A stretch of 64,000 nucleotides of DNA from contig CAZYBU010000001.1 of the NCBI GenBank assembly GCA_964645775.1, forward strand, positions 1 to 64,000, given 5' to 3'. The stretch is from CAZYBU01 sp964645775. GTDB taxonomy: Bacteria; Spirochaetota; UBA4802; UBA5550. The translations under genes were made by a program, and so were the position numbers. Under the pieces are notes generated by a model, which did not search any database, had not been told where the DNA came from, and saw only the letters and a list, made by a program, of their open reading frames with translations. Of this stretch, positions 1 to 7,771 are shown piece by piece (positions within the stretch are counted from its first letter, which is position 1; every line of letters begins with the position of its first letter).

Positions 1-20
1 GTACGGTGGTGTGAGAGGAC

Positions 21-43
21 GGCGGGTGAAATAATCACCCGCC
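21..43 (-). terminator. Hairpin, possible terminator
   Basis: A perfect 9-bp inverted repeat (ggcgggtga / tcacccgcc) with an AATAA loop lies just past the stop of the minus-strand fragment that ends at 76. There is no clear U-run on the minus strand, so it may be a weak terminator or an mRNA 3-prime stabiliser. Confidence 0.45.
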
Positions 44-75
44 TCCTACTCGATTGAAAAATCCTTTTATATTGT

Positions 76-294
76 TTAAAGTCCCATGAACTTTCGGGGT
101 AAAAAGTCTTCCTGGTTGCCATAGGGGTCCCGGAATTCCTGGTCCCTGCGGAACACATTTTTGTCAGGATGGGTCTTGCCCCTGTGATCCAGGTATTTCA
201 TCAGTTCAAGGTTTACGTATTCAGGAACGTACACGTCCGCTTTCGCCAGGGCCTGTCGCAGAGAACGTACTGTATTTTTTCGATCACTATCCCG
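76..294 (-). pseudogene. C-terminal fragment of an unrecognised protein
   Basis: On the minus strand a 72-codon open frame ends at a TAA at 78-76. It reads with normal protein character in its last 60 or so residues (ADVYVPEYVNLELMKYL near the start, then an acidic/aromatic tail ending FLPRKFMGL). It has no credible start codon, and the frame is closed by a stop at 297-295, inside sequence that belongs on the other strand to a Crp-family gene. I do not recognise the family. The fragment looks like the tail of a longer gene whose front has been replaced at about 262-276. What is seen is the open frame and its abrupt loss of start; that it is a truncated gene is inference. Confidence 0.45.
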
Positions 295-671
295 TTACGG
301 CCATTGCTGACAAAGATACGACTGTCCTGGCCCTGCAAAAATCGATGATGCAGGGATTCCTTTCAGATAACAGGTTCAGGGAAGCTTTTATGAGTATTGT
401 AATGTCTCGTATGAGGGCTTTAACGGAGAAACTTGTCATGGTCGGAGGATGTAATGTGGAAGAACGGCTCTTCCGGTTTCTCCAGTCCCAGTACGGGATG
501 AATGAACAGATCTCCATGGATCTCCAGAAGAGAGAGGTGGCCCGGTATATAGGCACCACACCGGAGACCCTCTCCCGCCTGCTGAACAGGCTATCCGGCA
601 GGGGCGTTATCCGTTGGAAAAAGGGAGAAGTTCAGGTCAACTGGGAACTCTGGCGCAAAAGACGGGTATAA
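264..671 (+). pseudogene. Crp/Fnr-family regulator, 5-prime truncated
   Basis: This frame encodes the end of the cyclic-nucleotide-binding-like barrel (VTAIADKDTTVLALQKS), the dimerisation helix and a complete winged helix-turn-helix with the recognition segment TTPETLSRLLNRL. Such proteins are usually about 220-230 residues; only about 135 homologous residues remain. The homology begins near 264 with LYFFDHYP, and upstream in the same frame the sequence no longer resembles the family. An internal ATG at 345 could still start a 108-residue HTH-only protein. It lies directly beside the converging ccm operon, so the intact gene may have been an anaerobic or redox regulator (inference). No Fnr-type cysteine cluster can be judged because the N-terminus is gone. 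Confidence 0.6.
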
Positions 672-679
672 TGATCCCT

Positions 680-2866
680 TTACCCGGCCTTTCTGAATCT
701 CCTGGCCAGGGCCCATGCCCCTCCCAGTGAAATGAGGAGCGTACCGAGCCATACGACCCAGATAAGGGGTTTCCAGGAGATGTCCACGATCAGCATGTCA
801 GGCGGCTGTTCCTTGCCTGCTTCCGGTTCAATATAGAGTAGAATACGTTTACCCCCGGGGTCGATCTCTTTTACGATGATTTTCCTCTCTGTGCCTTTAA
901 GTGTCTCTTCAACTGGAAGTTTCAGGCGACCCCGGATCGTGATGCCGGGACGGTAGAGCTTTCCGTTTATCTCCACTTCGGCAATAATGGTGGGGGTACC
1001 GGACTGCATGCCGCTGGTATCAAACCCTTTCAGGGTGACCCTGTTGCCGGCCAGGAGCACGGTCTGGTTCATGGAAAGCACTGCCGTGCTGTAACCTTCC
1101 TCTCCCGATCGGAACTGTTCAGGAGTGATGTATATGTCACCGGAAACATCGGACAGGATATAGGGCTCCCGGTAAAGGGAGCTGGTCTTCGGGTCCATAT
1201 AATAGTCCATCGAAAAGGTCCGTTCCTTTCCCTTTCGTTCAAGTCTGAAATTGACCCCGCTTTTCTCCTCCCCTTCAAAACCGAGGAAGGTAAGGGTCAT
1301 GTCCTCGATTTTGATCGGTTTATTCATCTGGAACCATTTCTGGATCGACTTAGCATGGAAGTTGGATGCGATGATACCGATTACCATGACAGCAACTCCC
1401 AGGTGCGCGATACGGGATGCCCGGTTGGACCTTCCGTGGCCCGGTCCCATCTCGTAGATGTTCTGGAAAAGAAGAAACAACGCTGTTATGGTGAAGAGAT
1501 AAGCCACCCACTGGTCGGAGGAGCCGAGGTTGAAAAGGATTCCCAGGGCAAAGGCCATCAGGATGAAGATCAGGGTCCTGACGGTAAGCAATTTTGATTT
1601 CAGGCCGCCGATAGCCATAGTGGCCGCCATCATCATGAGAAGGATAATGATCCCGAAAGGAATGGAGAGTCGGTTATAGAAACTTGTTGTAACCGGCGAA
1701 GGATGTTCCGTGAAAAGTCCCGAAATGATGGGCATGGACGTTCCGATGAGTATAAGGGCCGCGTAGATCAGCAGGGTAATGATGCCAAAGAGGGTCAGCT
1801 GTTCCCAGGAAGTCAATGACAGCTCCGGTCCCTTTTCAGCTTCCGGGGCCCTGAGAACAAAGAGGACCAGGGAGACAAGGGCCAGGAAGGCGATGAAGAG
1901 TAAGAGTATAAGGGTCAGATTCGATTTGCCGAAGGAATGGACGGAAAAATCTGAGAGGATACCGCTCCGTGTCAGAAAGGTGCTGTAAAAAACCAGCAGG
2001 GCGTAGAGGATTGCAAGAATCAGGGATGTCCTGTGAAGCATTCTCCTGCGGCGAAAGAGAAGCATGGAATGAAACAGGGCCACTACCACAAGCCAGGGTA
2101 TGAGAGAAGAATTTTCCACTGGGTCCCATCCCCAGTATCCGCCCCATCCCAGGACCTTATAAGCCCAGTATCCGCCCATGAATATTCCGATCCCCAGGCT
2201 TAGCATGGTAAAAAGGACCCATCCGTAGGTCCGTTCGATCCATTTGCCCCGGTCCCTTTTAACAAGAGCCGCCAGGGCATAGGCAAAGGGGACTGCGGCG
2301 GAGGCGTATCCGACAAAAAGGACGGGAGGATGGGCCACCATCCAGGGATCCATGAGAAGGGGATTCATGCCTGCTCCATCACCCGGGACCTGGCCCGGTT
2401 TAAGTTCCTGAGGATAGGCATTCCAGATAAATTCAAAGGGGCTGGTAATGAGCAGAACGATGATGATGAAGAACTGCATGAACATGAGGAGAGACATGAC
2501 GGTCTGGTTGTACTCATCCTTTCGGCGAAGAACTACGATTGAAACAAAAGAGAGGAAGAGAAGCCAGAGAAGAAAGCTCCCTTCGTTACCTGCCCAGAAG
2601 GAGGAGACCCGGTACAAGATGGGCAGGTCAGTGGAGATATGGTTAAATACGTAGAGAAACCTGAAATCGAGGGAGATGAAGCTTGTCATGAGTATGGCAG
2701 AGGCTGTTATGACCAGTCCCGTGGTAGCCAGACTCGCTCCTTCCGCCACGCGCTGGCGGTTTTCCTGTCCATTCCCAAAGGATGATGCGATAAAGAAAAT
2801 AAGGGAGAGCAGAGATGAAAAGAGGGAGAGTACCAGTATGATCTGTCCGTAATTGATGTGAGTCAT
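680..2866 (-). CDS. ccmF: Cytochrome c haem lyase subunit CcmF
   Basis: Large polytopic membrane protein (728 aa, about 15 hydrophobic segments) of the CcmF/NrfE family, which attaches haem to apocytochrome c on the outer face of the membrane. The diagnostic tryptophan-rich WWD segment WGGYWGWDPVENSSLIPW is present, with conserved histidines around it (for example in AHPPVLF). The C-terminal 200 residues form a periplasmic beta-rich domain before a last helix. The ATG at 2866 is preferred over an in-frame start 39 nt upstream because its ATGA overlaps the ccmE stop, giving the same translational coupling as the rest of the operon. It is the last gene of a six-gene ccm operon; no ccmG or ccmH follows. 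Confidence 0.95.
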   Translation of the reverse strand: MTHINYGQIILVLSLFSSLLSLIFFIASSFGNGQENRQRVAEGASLATTGLVITASAILMTSFISLDFRFLYVFNHISTDLPILYRVSSFWAGNEGSFLLWLLFLSFVSIVVLRRKDEYNQTVMSLLMFMQFFIIIVLLITSPFEFIWNAYPQELKPGQVPGDGAGMNPLLMDPWMVAHPPVLFVGYASAAVPFAYALAALVKRDRGKWIERTYGWVLFTMLSLGIGIFMGGYWAYKVLGWGGYWGWDPVENSSLIPWLVVVALFHSMLLFRRRRMLHRTSLILAILYALLVFYSTFLTRSGILSDFSVHSFGKSNLTLILLLFIAFLALVSLVLFVLRAPEAEKGPELSLTSWEQLTLFGIITLLIYAALILIGTSMPIISGLFTEHPSPVTTSFYNRLSIPFGIIILLMMMAATMAIGGLKSKLLTVRTLIFILMAFALGILFNLGSSDQWVAYLFTITALFLLFQNIYEMGPGHGRSNRASRIAHLGVAVMVIGIIASNFHAKSIQKWFQMNKPIKIEDMTLTFLGFEGEEKSGVNFRLERKGKERTFSMDYYMDPKTSSLYREPYILSDVSGDIYITPEQFRSGEEGYSTAVLSMNQTVLLAGNRVTLKGFDTSGMQSGTPTIIAEVEINGKLYRPGITIRGRLKLPVEETLKGTERKIIVKEIDPGGKRILLYIEPEAGKEQPPDMLIVDISWKPLIWVVWLGTLLISLGGAWALARRFRKAG

Positions 2867-3249
2867 GGTGAAGCGTCTCCTTCTTTCGTGTATTTGGAAG
2901 GGCATTTAACCAGTAGTTTTTCAGCCTTGAAGAGCCGGTTCACGGAATCATATCTTCCAAGAACAACAACCTGTTCCGCGTGTTCGAAATTGAGGGGCTT
3001 AACCCCTTCATGTTGTACCTGAAGTTCCCTGCCCTCTTTATCTTTCATGTGGAAGGTGAAATGCCCTTCTTCGTGCCGCGCAGGTTGACCCTCTTTAAGG
3101 GTTCCGATCACCTGGACAAACTCGCCTTCCCGTTCCATGGCCTCAGAGAAGGGGACGTAGGGTGTTACCAGATCATCCGAAAGAGAGAGGATGGCCACGA
3201 TTATAAGGCCCAGGGTAGCGATAAAGATCAGGATATATTTTTTTTTCAT
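2863..3249 (-). CDS. ccmE: Haem chaperone CcmE, Cys-type (CxxxY) variant
   Basis: 128-aa protein with one N-terminal membrane anchor (residues about 4-23) and a small periplasmic OB-fold (VIGTLKEG, FTFHMKD, VQHEGVKP, VVVLGRYD). CcmE holds haem covalently before transfer to CcmF. Classical CcmE uses a histidine in an HxxxY motif; here the motif is CPSKY, with cysteine in place of histidine. This is the family variant known from some archaea and sulphate reducers, where it accompanies a system I lacking CcmH. Start and stop overlap the neighbouring genes by 4 nt each (ATGA). Confidence 0.92.
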   Translation of the reverse strand: MKKKYILIFIATLGLIIVAILSLSDDLVTPYVPFSEAMEREGEFVQVIGTLKEGQPARHEEGHFTFHMKDKEGRELQVQHEGVKPLNFEHAEQVVVLGRYDSVNRLFKAEKLLVKCPSKYTKEGDASP

Positions 3250-3437
3250 CCTTGTTCCAAATTTTGTCGAATTCGCTCGGTTTTGCGGTCAAGGTGATAA
3301 AGGTAGAGGGCAATACCGGCCCAGGTTATGAGAACCACGGCCGTTACCACGTAGAGTGAAATATCGCTTGCGGCTCCTTCCTGTTCCGCGGCCAGAAGGG
3401 CCGGAAGTAAAGACAGAATGAGTATGGCATGTTTCAT
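3246..3437 (-). CDS. ccmD: CcmD-like small membrane protein
   Basis: 63-aa protein: a hydrophobic N-terminus resembling a signal sequence, then one transmembrane helix (about residues 27-47) followed by a basic tail YLYHLDRKTERIRQ. This size and topology, and its place between ccmC and ccmE, match CcmD, which in other bacteria helps release haem-loaded CcmE from the CcmABC complex. Sequence alone is too short to prove the family; position is the main argument. A good ribosome binding site (GAGGGAG) precedes the ATG, and it overlaps both neighbours by 4 nt. Confidence 0.75.
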   Translation of the reverse strand: MKHAILILSLLPALLAAEQEGAASDISLYVVTAVVLITWAGIALYLYHLDRKTERIRQNLEQG

Positions 3438-4093
3438 AGAAGCTCCCTCTCATCTTTACGTTTCTGAATCTCTGTCACCCGGTTTTTTATTCGCAGCAGG
3501 TATCCATATAATACCGTGAAAGAAAGGGTTGCGGCAAGTAGGGTGACTCGCATTTTGCTTTCCAGGTTAATCCTGCCTTCCAGGTTCACGACCGGATCGG
3601 GATGAAGGGAAGGATAGAGCCTGGGGATGATGAACGTGAAAAATGGGACCGTGATCATGGCTATGATCAGGTAAGAGGCCGTAATGTTTCCCCTTGTTAC
3701 GGGATTTGTAAGGGATCCGCGCAGACTGAAAAAGGCGATGTATAACAGAAGCAGGATAATAATGGAAGTCTGCCGCGGGTCCCAGTTCCAGAAACTTCCC
3801 CAGGCCATACGGGCCCACACAGAGCCGCTTATAATGGCAAGGATAGTGAAAAGAATACCCAGGCCGGCGGAGTTAGCCGCCTTTTCGTCCAGCATGCTGT
3901 TTTTTCTCCAGAAGAGGTGGAGAAGGGAATAGGCACCTGCCACGAGAAATGCCAAAACCGATACCCACGCCAGGGGAACGTGAAAATAGAGGATACGGCT
4001 TGTTTCGCCCAGGATGGCCGCTCTGGGGGCCCAGAGGAAGGCCAGAATAACGGTGAGAGGCATAAGAACATAGACTGATCTAAAAATTATCAT
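3434..4093 (-). CDS. ccmC: Haem exporter/handling protein CcmC
   Basis: 219-aa protein with six predicted membrane helices and the WWD haem-handling segment WGSFWNWDPRQT at about residues 100-111, flanked by conserved histidines (YFHVPLAW; SLHPDP). CcmC presents haem to CcmE in the cytochrome c maturation pathway. Normal family length is 220-245 aa. It starts inside the ccmB stop (ATGA overlap) and ends inside the ccmD start, so the operon is read without gaps. Confidence 0.95.
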   Translation of the reverse strand: MIIFRSVYVLMPLTVILAFLWAPRAAILGETSRILYFHVPLAWVSVLAFLVAGAYSLLHLFWRKNSMLDEKAANSAGLGILFTILAIISGSVWARMAWGSFWNWDPRQTSIIILLLLYIAFFSLRGSLTNPVTRGNITASYLIIAMITVPFFTFIIPRLYPSLHPDPVVNLEGRINLESKMRVTLLAATLSFTVLYGYLLRIKNRVTEIQKRKDERELL

Positions 4094-4743
4094 TCATCAA
4101 GCCAGAAAAGGGGAAACAACAAGTATGTCACCATGGTGACCAGAAAGGAGAAAGCAAGTAAAAAAAGAAGGGTCCTGTCCATGGCCGGCCTCCCTCCGAA
4201 GAGGTCCGTTGTCCTTTGAATCAGGATCCAGAGGACCGGTAGCATGACCGGAAAGGATATGACGCTTATGAGTCCTCCCCGCCCTCTGGCCCGGGCCACC
4301 AGGGCCGACATCACGGAGGTGATCAGGCCCAGAGAGAGCCATCCTGCCAGAAAAAAAGGGAAGGCCTCAACCGGATTTACCCGAACGTTCAGGAAAAAGA
4401 AAAAGGAAAAAAGGGTAACAAGGGTCAGGATTAAATAAATGAGCAGGTTAACGAGGAGCTTGGAAAGGAAGATAACGCCCGCCGGCTGGTGGCTTTTCAA
4501 AAAGAGGTCCGTACCCTCGTCGATTTCCCGGCTGAAGATATGCATCAGGCCGTTCATGGCGCAGAAGAAGAGGATGAGCCACAGGAGGAGGGCAAGTGTC
4601 ATGGATGGAAGGGGTACGCCCCCGGCAGCCAGGCTGACGGAGAGTGTCATGACCAGGGAGAAGGCGGCGGCTATGCCCAGGCTCCTGGGATGCCGGAATT
4701 CAAGAGTCAGTTCCCGTTTGATGGAATCAGGCAGTTGTTTCAT
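4090..4743 (-). CDS. ccmB: Haem exporter membrane subunit CcmB
   Basis: 217-aa integral membrane protein with about six helices and the CcmB-type opening KRELTLEFRHPRSLG. CcmB is the permease partner of the ATPase CcmA. I chose the ATG at 4743, 61 codons inside the longest frame, because the upstream part lies within ccmA in another frame and reads as nonsense; family proteins are about 220 aa. The start overlaps the end of ccmA by 17 nt, which suggests translational coupling. Confidence 0.92.
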   Translation of the reverse strand: MKQLPDSIKRELTLEFRHPRSLGIAAAFSLVMTLSVSLAAGGVPLPSMTLALLLWLILFFCAMNGLMHIFSREIDEGTDLFLKSHQPAGVIFLSKLLVNLLIYLILTLVTLFSFFFFLNVRVNPVEAFPFFLAGWLSLGLITSVMSALVARARGRGGLISVISFPVMLPVLWILIQRTTDLFGGRPAMDRTLLFLLAFSFLVTMVTYLLFPLFWLDE

Positions 4744-5341
4744 GGAGTTCAATGCGGGAACCACAGAGACCCGCTTCCTCTTCGTCGTTGGTGGCGAGAA
4801 CCAGCACAAGAGATGGCAACCTTGAGTGAAGGTCGTGGATAAGAAACTCTTTCCCTTCCCGGTCAAGGCTGGCAGTCGGTTCATCCAGCAGTAGAAAGGA
4901 CGGCTTTTTTGCCAGGGCCAGGACATACCGGAGCCTCTGAACCATGCCTGAGGAATAGTTTCGAACCTCCCGGTCCAGGCAGGATGAAAGACCCAGCTCC
5001 CGGCAGAGCCTCTCCCCTTCTTCCTGATATTCCCTTCCTGTCACGTAGATGATGTTCTCCCTTCCCGTAAGGTTGCCATAGGGAGCGTGCCCGGGTCCGG
5101 AGAAGCCGCAGGAGCGCAGAAACTCGTCCCGGCTCAATGGCTCTACTCCTCCGTGGCGAATTATGGTTCCCCTGTCGGGATTGACAAAGCCGGCAAGGAT
5201 CATAAGGAGGGTGGACTTTCCGCTTCCATTGGGTCCTGTCACGGCGAGGGATTCGCCCTGATTGACCTTGAAGGTGAGGTCACGGAAGAGAAGGGGAGGG
5301 CGAAATGTTTTGGCAAGTTTCCGGGCTTCGATGAATTTCAT
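4727..5341 (-). CDS. ccmA: Haem exporter ATP-binding protein CcmA
   Basis: 204-aa ABC ATPase. Walker A is GPNGSGKST, the ABC signature is NYSSGMVQRLR, and Walker B is SFLLLDEPTASLD. CcmA with CcmB powers release of holo-CcmE from CcmC. The ATG at 5341 gives the usual short CcmA N-terminus; an in-frame TTG at 5377 would add 12 residues that do not look conserved. First gene of the ccm operon, divergent from ispD with 69 nt between the two starts, where the promoters must lie. Confidence 0.93.
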   Translation of the reverse strand: MKFIEARKLAKTFRPPLLFRDLTFKVNQGESLAVTGPNGSGKSTLLMILAGFVNPDRGTIIRHGGVEPLSRDEFLRSCGFSGPGHAPYGNLTGRENIIYVTGREYQEEGERLCRELGLSSCLDREVRNYSSGMVQRLRYVLALAKKPSFLLLDEPTASLDREGKEFLIHDLHSRLPSLVLVLATNDEEEAGLCGSRIELHETTA

Positions 5342-5410
5342 AAAAACAGATTGATCCTCAGGCGCGCTGTGCTTCAATTAATGACCCGAAGCATTTCGGA
5401 GGAAGTGAGA

Positions 5411-6112
5411 ATGTCAACACTTTATGCCGTTATACTGGCCGGAGGAACGGGCGAGAGAATGGGAGTCGGTTTACCCAAGCAGATTCTCGACCTTGGAGGA
5501 AAGGAGTTAATCAGATGGTCCCTGGACTGCTTTCTGTCCCTGGAGGAGGTGGAGAAAATTGTCGTAGTCATGGCCGAAGACTGGCTCGAGAAAATGGGAG
5601 ATGTTCTTAAAGGTTTGGATACGGGCGGCCGTCCCCTCTCCCTGGTCCCGGGAGGAAACACGCGCAGGGAGTCTTCCTGGAAGGGAATAGACGCCCTGGC
5701 AGGGGACCGGAAGGGATTGGCATGCATCCATGACGCTGCCCGGCCTTTTGTGACACCGGAACTGGTAAGGAGATGCGCGGTGGAGGCCGGAAAGTGCGGG
5801 GCAGCCGCTCCCTATCTGCCGGTGACGGATACGGTTGCCATCATTGATGATGAGGGTTTTATCCGGGAGGTCCCGGATCGATCTTCCCTTGTTCTGGCAC
5901 AGACCCCTCAGGTTTTCCGGTACGATCTTATCCGGGAGGCCCACCGGGAAGGATCTGAAAAAGGAATCGAGGTATCCGATGATGTCACCCTGGCCCTGAT
6001 GGCCGGGCACAGGGTTTGCCGAGTCGAAGGAGAGGCGGGTAATTTCAAGATAACAACCAGGGAAGACCTGGAACGGGCCCGGTGGATTGCCGGCGGTGGG
6101 CAATTAGCTTGA
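5411..6112 (+). CDS. ispD: 2-C-methyl-D-erythritol 4-phosphate cytidylyltransferase
   Basis: 233-aa cytidylyltransferase of the non-mevalonate (MEP) isoprenoid pathway, which makes CDP-methylerythritol from CTP and methylerythritol phosphate. It shows the nucleotide-binding loop AVILAGGTGERMG, the catalytic lysine in LPKQI, the HDAARPFV segment, and AQTPQVF with the downstream VSDDV. The ATG at 5411 follows a clear GGAGG; the longer frame upstream is antisense to ccmA. ispF, often adjacent or fused, is not here. Confidence 0.95.
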   Translation: MSTLYAVILAGGTGERMGVGLPKQILDLGGKELIRWSLDCFLSLEEVEKIVVVMAEDWLEKMGDVLKGLDTGGRPLSLVPGGNTRRESSWKGIDALAGDRKGLACIHDAARPFVTPELVRRCAVEAGKCGAAAPYLPVTDTVAIIDDEGFIREVPDRSSLVLAQTPQVFRYDLIREAHREGSEKGIEVSDDVTLALMAGHRVCRVEGEAGNFKITTREDLERARWIAGGGQLA

Positions 6113-6140
6113 CAAAGAGCGTTTTATGCAAAGCATAGCA
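6109..6140 (+). promoter_or_regulatory. Candidate MerR-type promoter with dyad operator
   Basis: A perfect -35 hexamer TTGACA (6109-6114) overlaps the ispD stop. Behind it lies the perfect dyad TATGC-AAA-GCATA (6125-6137), followed by a weak -10 candidate (ATAGCA at 6135-6140, about 20 nt from the -35). A long spacer holding a palindrome is typical of promoters that MerR proteins control, and the next gene is a MerR regulator, so autoregulation is plausible. The -10 assignment is uncertain. Confidence 0.45.
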
Positions 6141-6199
6141 GATACTCTTGCTTTTTATGACTGGAGACTATACAGAGTAACATTCAGGAAGATTCACGT

Positions 6200-6655
6200 A
6201 TGACCTTTGAAAACCGAAACACGGAGACTTTATCCAGCAGGACGTATGATGAGCCTGTTTATACATCCGGCCTGGCTGCGAAAAAGCTCGGTATCTCACC
6301 CCACACCCTCAGACTCTACGAAACGGAGGGCCTGATAATACCTTTCAAGACCGAGACAGGACGTCGCCTCTATTCTGATCTTGAACTGGACAAAACCCGA
6401 AATATACGCAGGATGATCAAGGAAGAGGGTCACATCTTCGAAGGCATCAGAAGGTTGATCGCCCTGGTGCCCTGCTGGAAAATCCGGGATTGTGGGCGGA
6501 AGGACAGAAATCAATGTAACGCCTGCAGGGAAAAAACCCGTCCCTGCTGGTCCACGGAAGAGAAATGTCTTCATTCCCTTCCCTCCTGCAGGTATTGTCC
6601 GGTGTACCAGAATATCATTAGCAGTGAAGACATCTATAGCATCATTAACTCATGA
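6200..6655 (+). CDS. MerR-family regulator with Cys-rich (two-CW-like) C-terminus
   Basis: 151-aa regulator. Residues about 20-90 are a MerR winged helix (SGLAAKKLGISPHTLRLYE, then TETGRRLYSDLELD and an IRRMIKEEG segment). The C-terminal 60 residues hold eight cysteines in the order CWKIRDCG, CNAC, PCW, KC, SCRYC, ending PVYQ. This spacing resembles the two-CW cysteine domain and suggests a metal, Fe-S or thiol sensor (inference). The classical mercury or copper cysteine positions are not evident. The stop overlaps the start of the HD-domain gene by 4 nt, so the two are co-translated. A paralogue sits at 12292-12774 at the other end of the molybdoenzyme cluster. Confidence 0.8.
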   Translation: MTFENRNTETLSSRTYDEPVYTSGLAAKKLGISPHTLRLYETEGLIIPFKTETGRRLYSDLELDKTRNIRRMIKEEGHIFEGIRRLIALVPCWKIRDCGRKDRNQCNACREKTRPCWSTEEKCLHSLPSCRYCPVYQNIISSEDIYSIINS

Positions 6656-7560
6656 AATACCTTCTGACTCGAAACCCTGTTGCCCGAATAACGGAAGAGA
6701 TTTCTTCCGGACTTTACCATGATGTCTTTGATCATATTACGGCTATTGAAAAGGAATTTGAAGATTCAAAAGGGGGCAGGATCGGGTTTCTCTGGGAGCA
6801 TACTCTTCGTGTCGCTTCCCTTGCCCTGAAGATAGCGCGAAAGGAAAAGACGGACCTTGCGGCTGTCGCCCTTGCGGCTCTGTTCCATGATGCCGGTAAA
6901 TTTTACCGGGGGACCTATCATTCCGATGATACGCCGGAGGAGGAAATCTCCCGAAACGTGGCCCTCAGAATCATGGAAAACCATAAAGTGAATACATCTC
7001 TCAGGGAGAAGGTTGCCGGGGCCCTGGATGCTCTCTACAGGGAAGGAGAAGAAAATAACGTCCTGGCCGATTGTATCCACGACGCGGATTTTCTAGATAA
7101 GATGGGTGTTCATGGTGTGGGGATTGTTTTCCAGAGGGCTGCACTCAGGGGGGATCCGCCCTCTGAGGTAATAACGCGAAATTTAAGTCGGGAGATGACG
7201 TACGCCCGTTCCGCCGTAGATATAATGCGTACGGCTGAAGGGCGGCGGAGGGCCGTAACGGCCGGCCGCGATTCGCTCCGTTTTTTCCGCCGCTATATTC
7301 GGGAGTTTAATGCGCTCGGTCTTGGAATCATAGAGGAGTCAAGACATAGAATTGATACAGGAGAGAAGGGCGAAAAAGCTGTAATTGTGCTGGTTTCATG
7401 GAAGAATTGTCCCCTGTGCGGGAAAAAAACCATTGAGAATTTCTCAAGCAGAGATGACGTAAAATGTGTTAAGATTTCAGCGACAATCGGCTGCTCCGGT
7501 TGTGATTACCGGGAGGAGGTATCCTTCTGCCGTCCGGAATTATCCGGTAAGAAGGAATAA
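6652..7560 (+). CDS. HD-domain phosphohydrolase with C-terminal zinc ribbon
   Basis: 302-aa protein. The HD superfamily metal site is visible as WEHTLRV (His50), FHDAGK (His79-Asp80) and IHDADFLDKMG (Asp144), so the N-terminal 230 residues should be a metal-dependent phosphohydrolase of unknown substrate. The last 50 residues hold CPLCGK and CSGCDYRE plus a further cysteine, a probable zinc ribbon. It is translationally coupled to the upstream MerR gene (ATGA overlap) and precedes the molybdoenzyme operon by 211 nt. It is not an HD-GYP protein, as the GYP motif is absent. Its role with the molybdoenzyme is unknown. Confidence 0.75.
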   Translation: MKYLLTRNPVARITEEISSGLYHDVFDHITAIEKEFEDSKGGRIGFLWEHTLRVASLALKIARKEKTDLAAVALAALFHDAGKFYRGTYHSDDTPEEEISRNVALRIMENHKVNTSLREKVAGALDALYREGEENNVLADCIHDADFLDKMGVHGVGIVFQRAALRGDPPSEVITRNLSREMTYARSAVDIMRTAEGRRRAVTAGRDSLRFFRRYIREFNALGLGIIEESRHRIDTGEKGEKAVIVLVSWKNCPLCGKKTIENFSSRDDVKCVKISATIGCSGCDYREEVSFCRPELSGKKE

Positions 7561-7636
7561 TCTGCCTCGTTAAAATCCGGGCTACCCTGATGCTATTACT
7601 GAATCGAAAGAAAAAGTATTGGTGCTCCATTTTTTG

Positions 7637-7668
7637 TTGACAAAAAGAAAGGAGAAAAAAATTGTATT
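7637..7668 (+). promoter_or_regulatory. Candidate promoter of the molybdoenzyme operon
   Basis: In the 211-nt gap before the molybdopterin oxidoreductase there is a perfect TTGACA (7637-7642). The best -10 match at a 20-nt distance is TGTATT (7663-7668), a spacing favoured by MerR activators. The spacer is A/G-rich without a dyad, so control by the adjacent MerR is only a guess. Confidence 0.35.
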
Positions 7669-7771
7669 TAGTTGCTTATATTATTAGCGTAGTATATGAA
7701 CAAGTCCCCTGTCCGGGCGCTTGTTTTCTGCCTGTGCAGCGATAAAAAACCTCAAAGAAAAGGTTGCTTAT

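Noticed and set aside
4743..4926. Extended N-terminus of CcmB (61 extra residues)
   Set aside because: This part overlaps ccmA in another frame, has no similarity to CcmB, and would exceed the family length.
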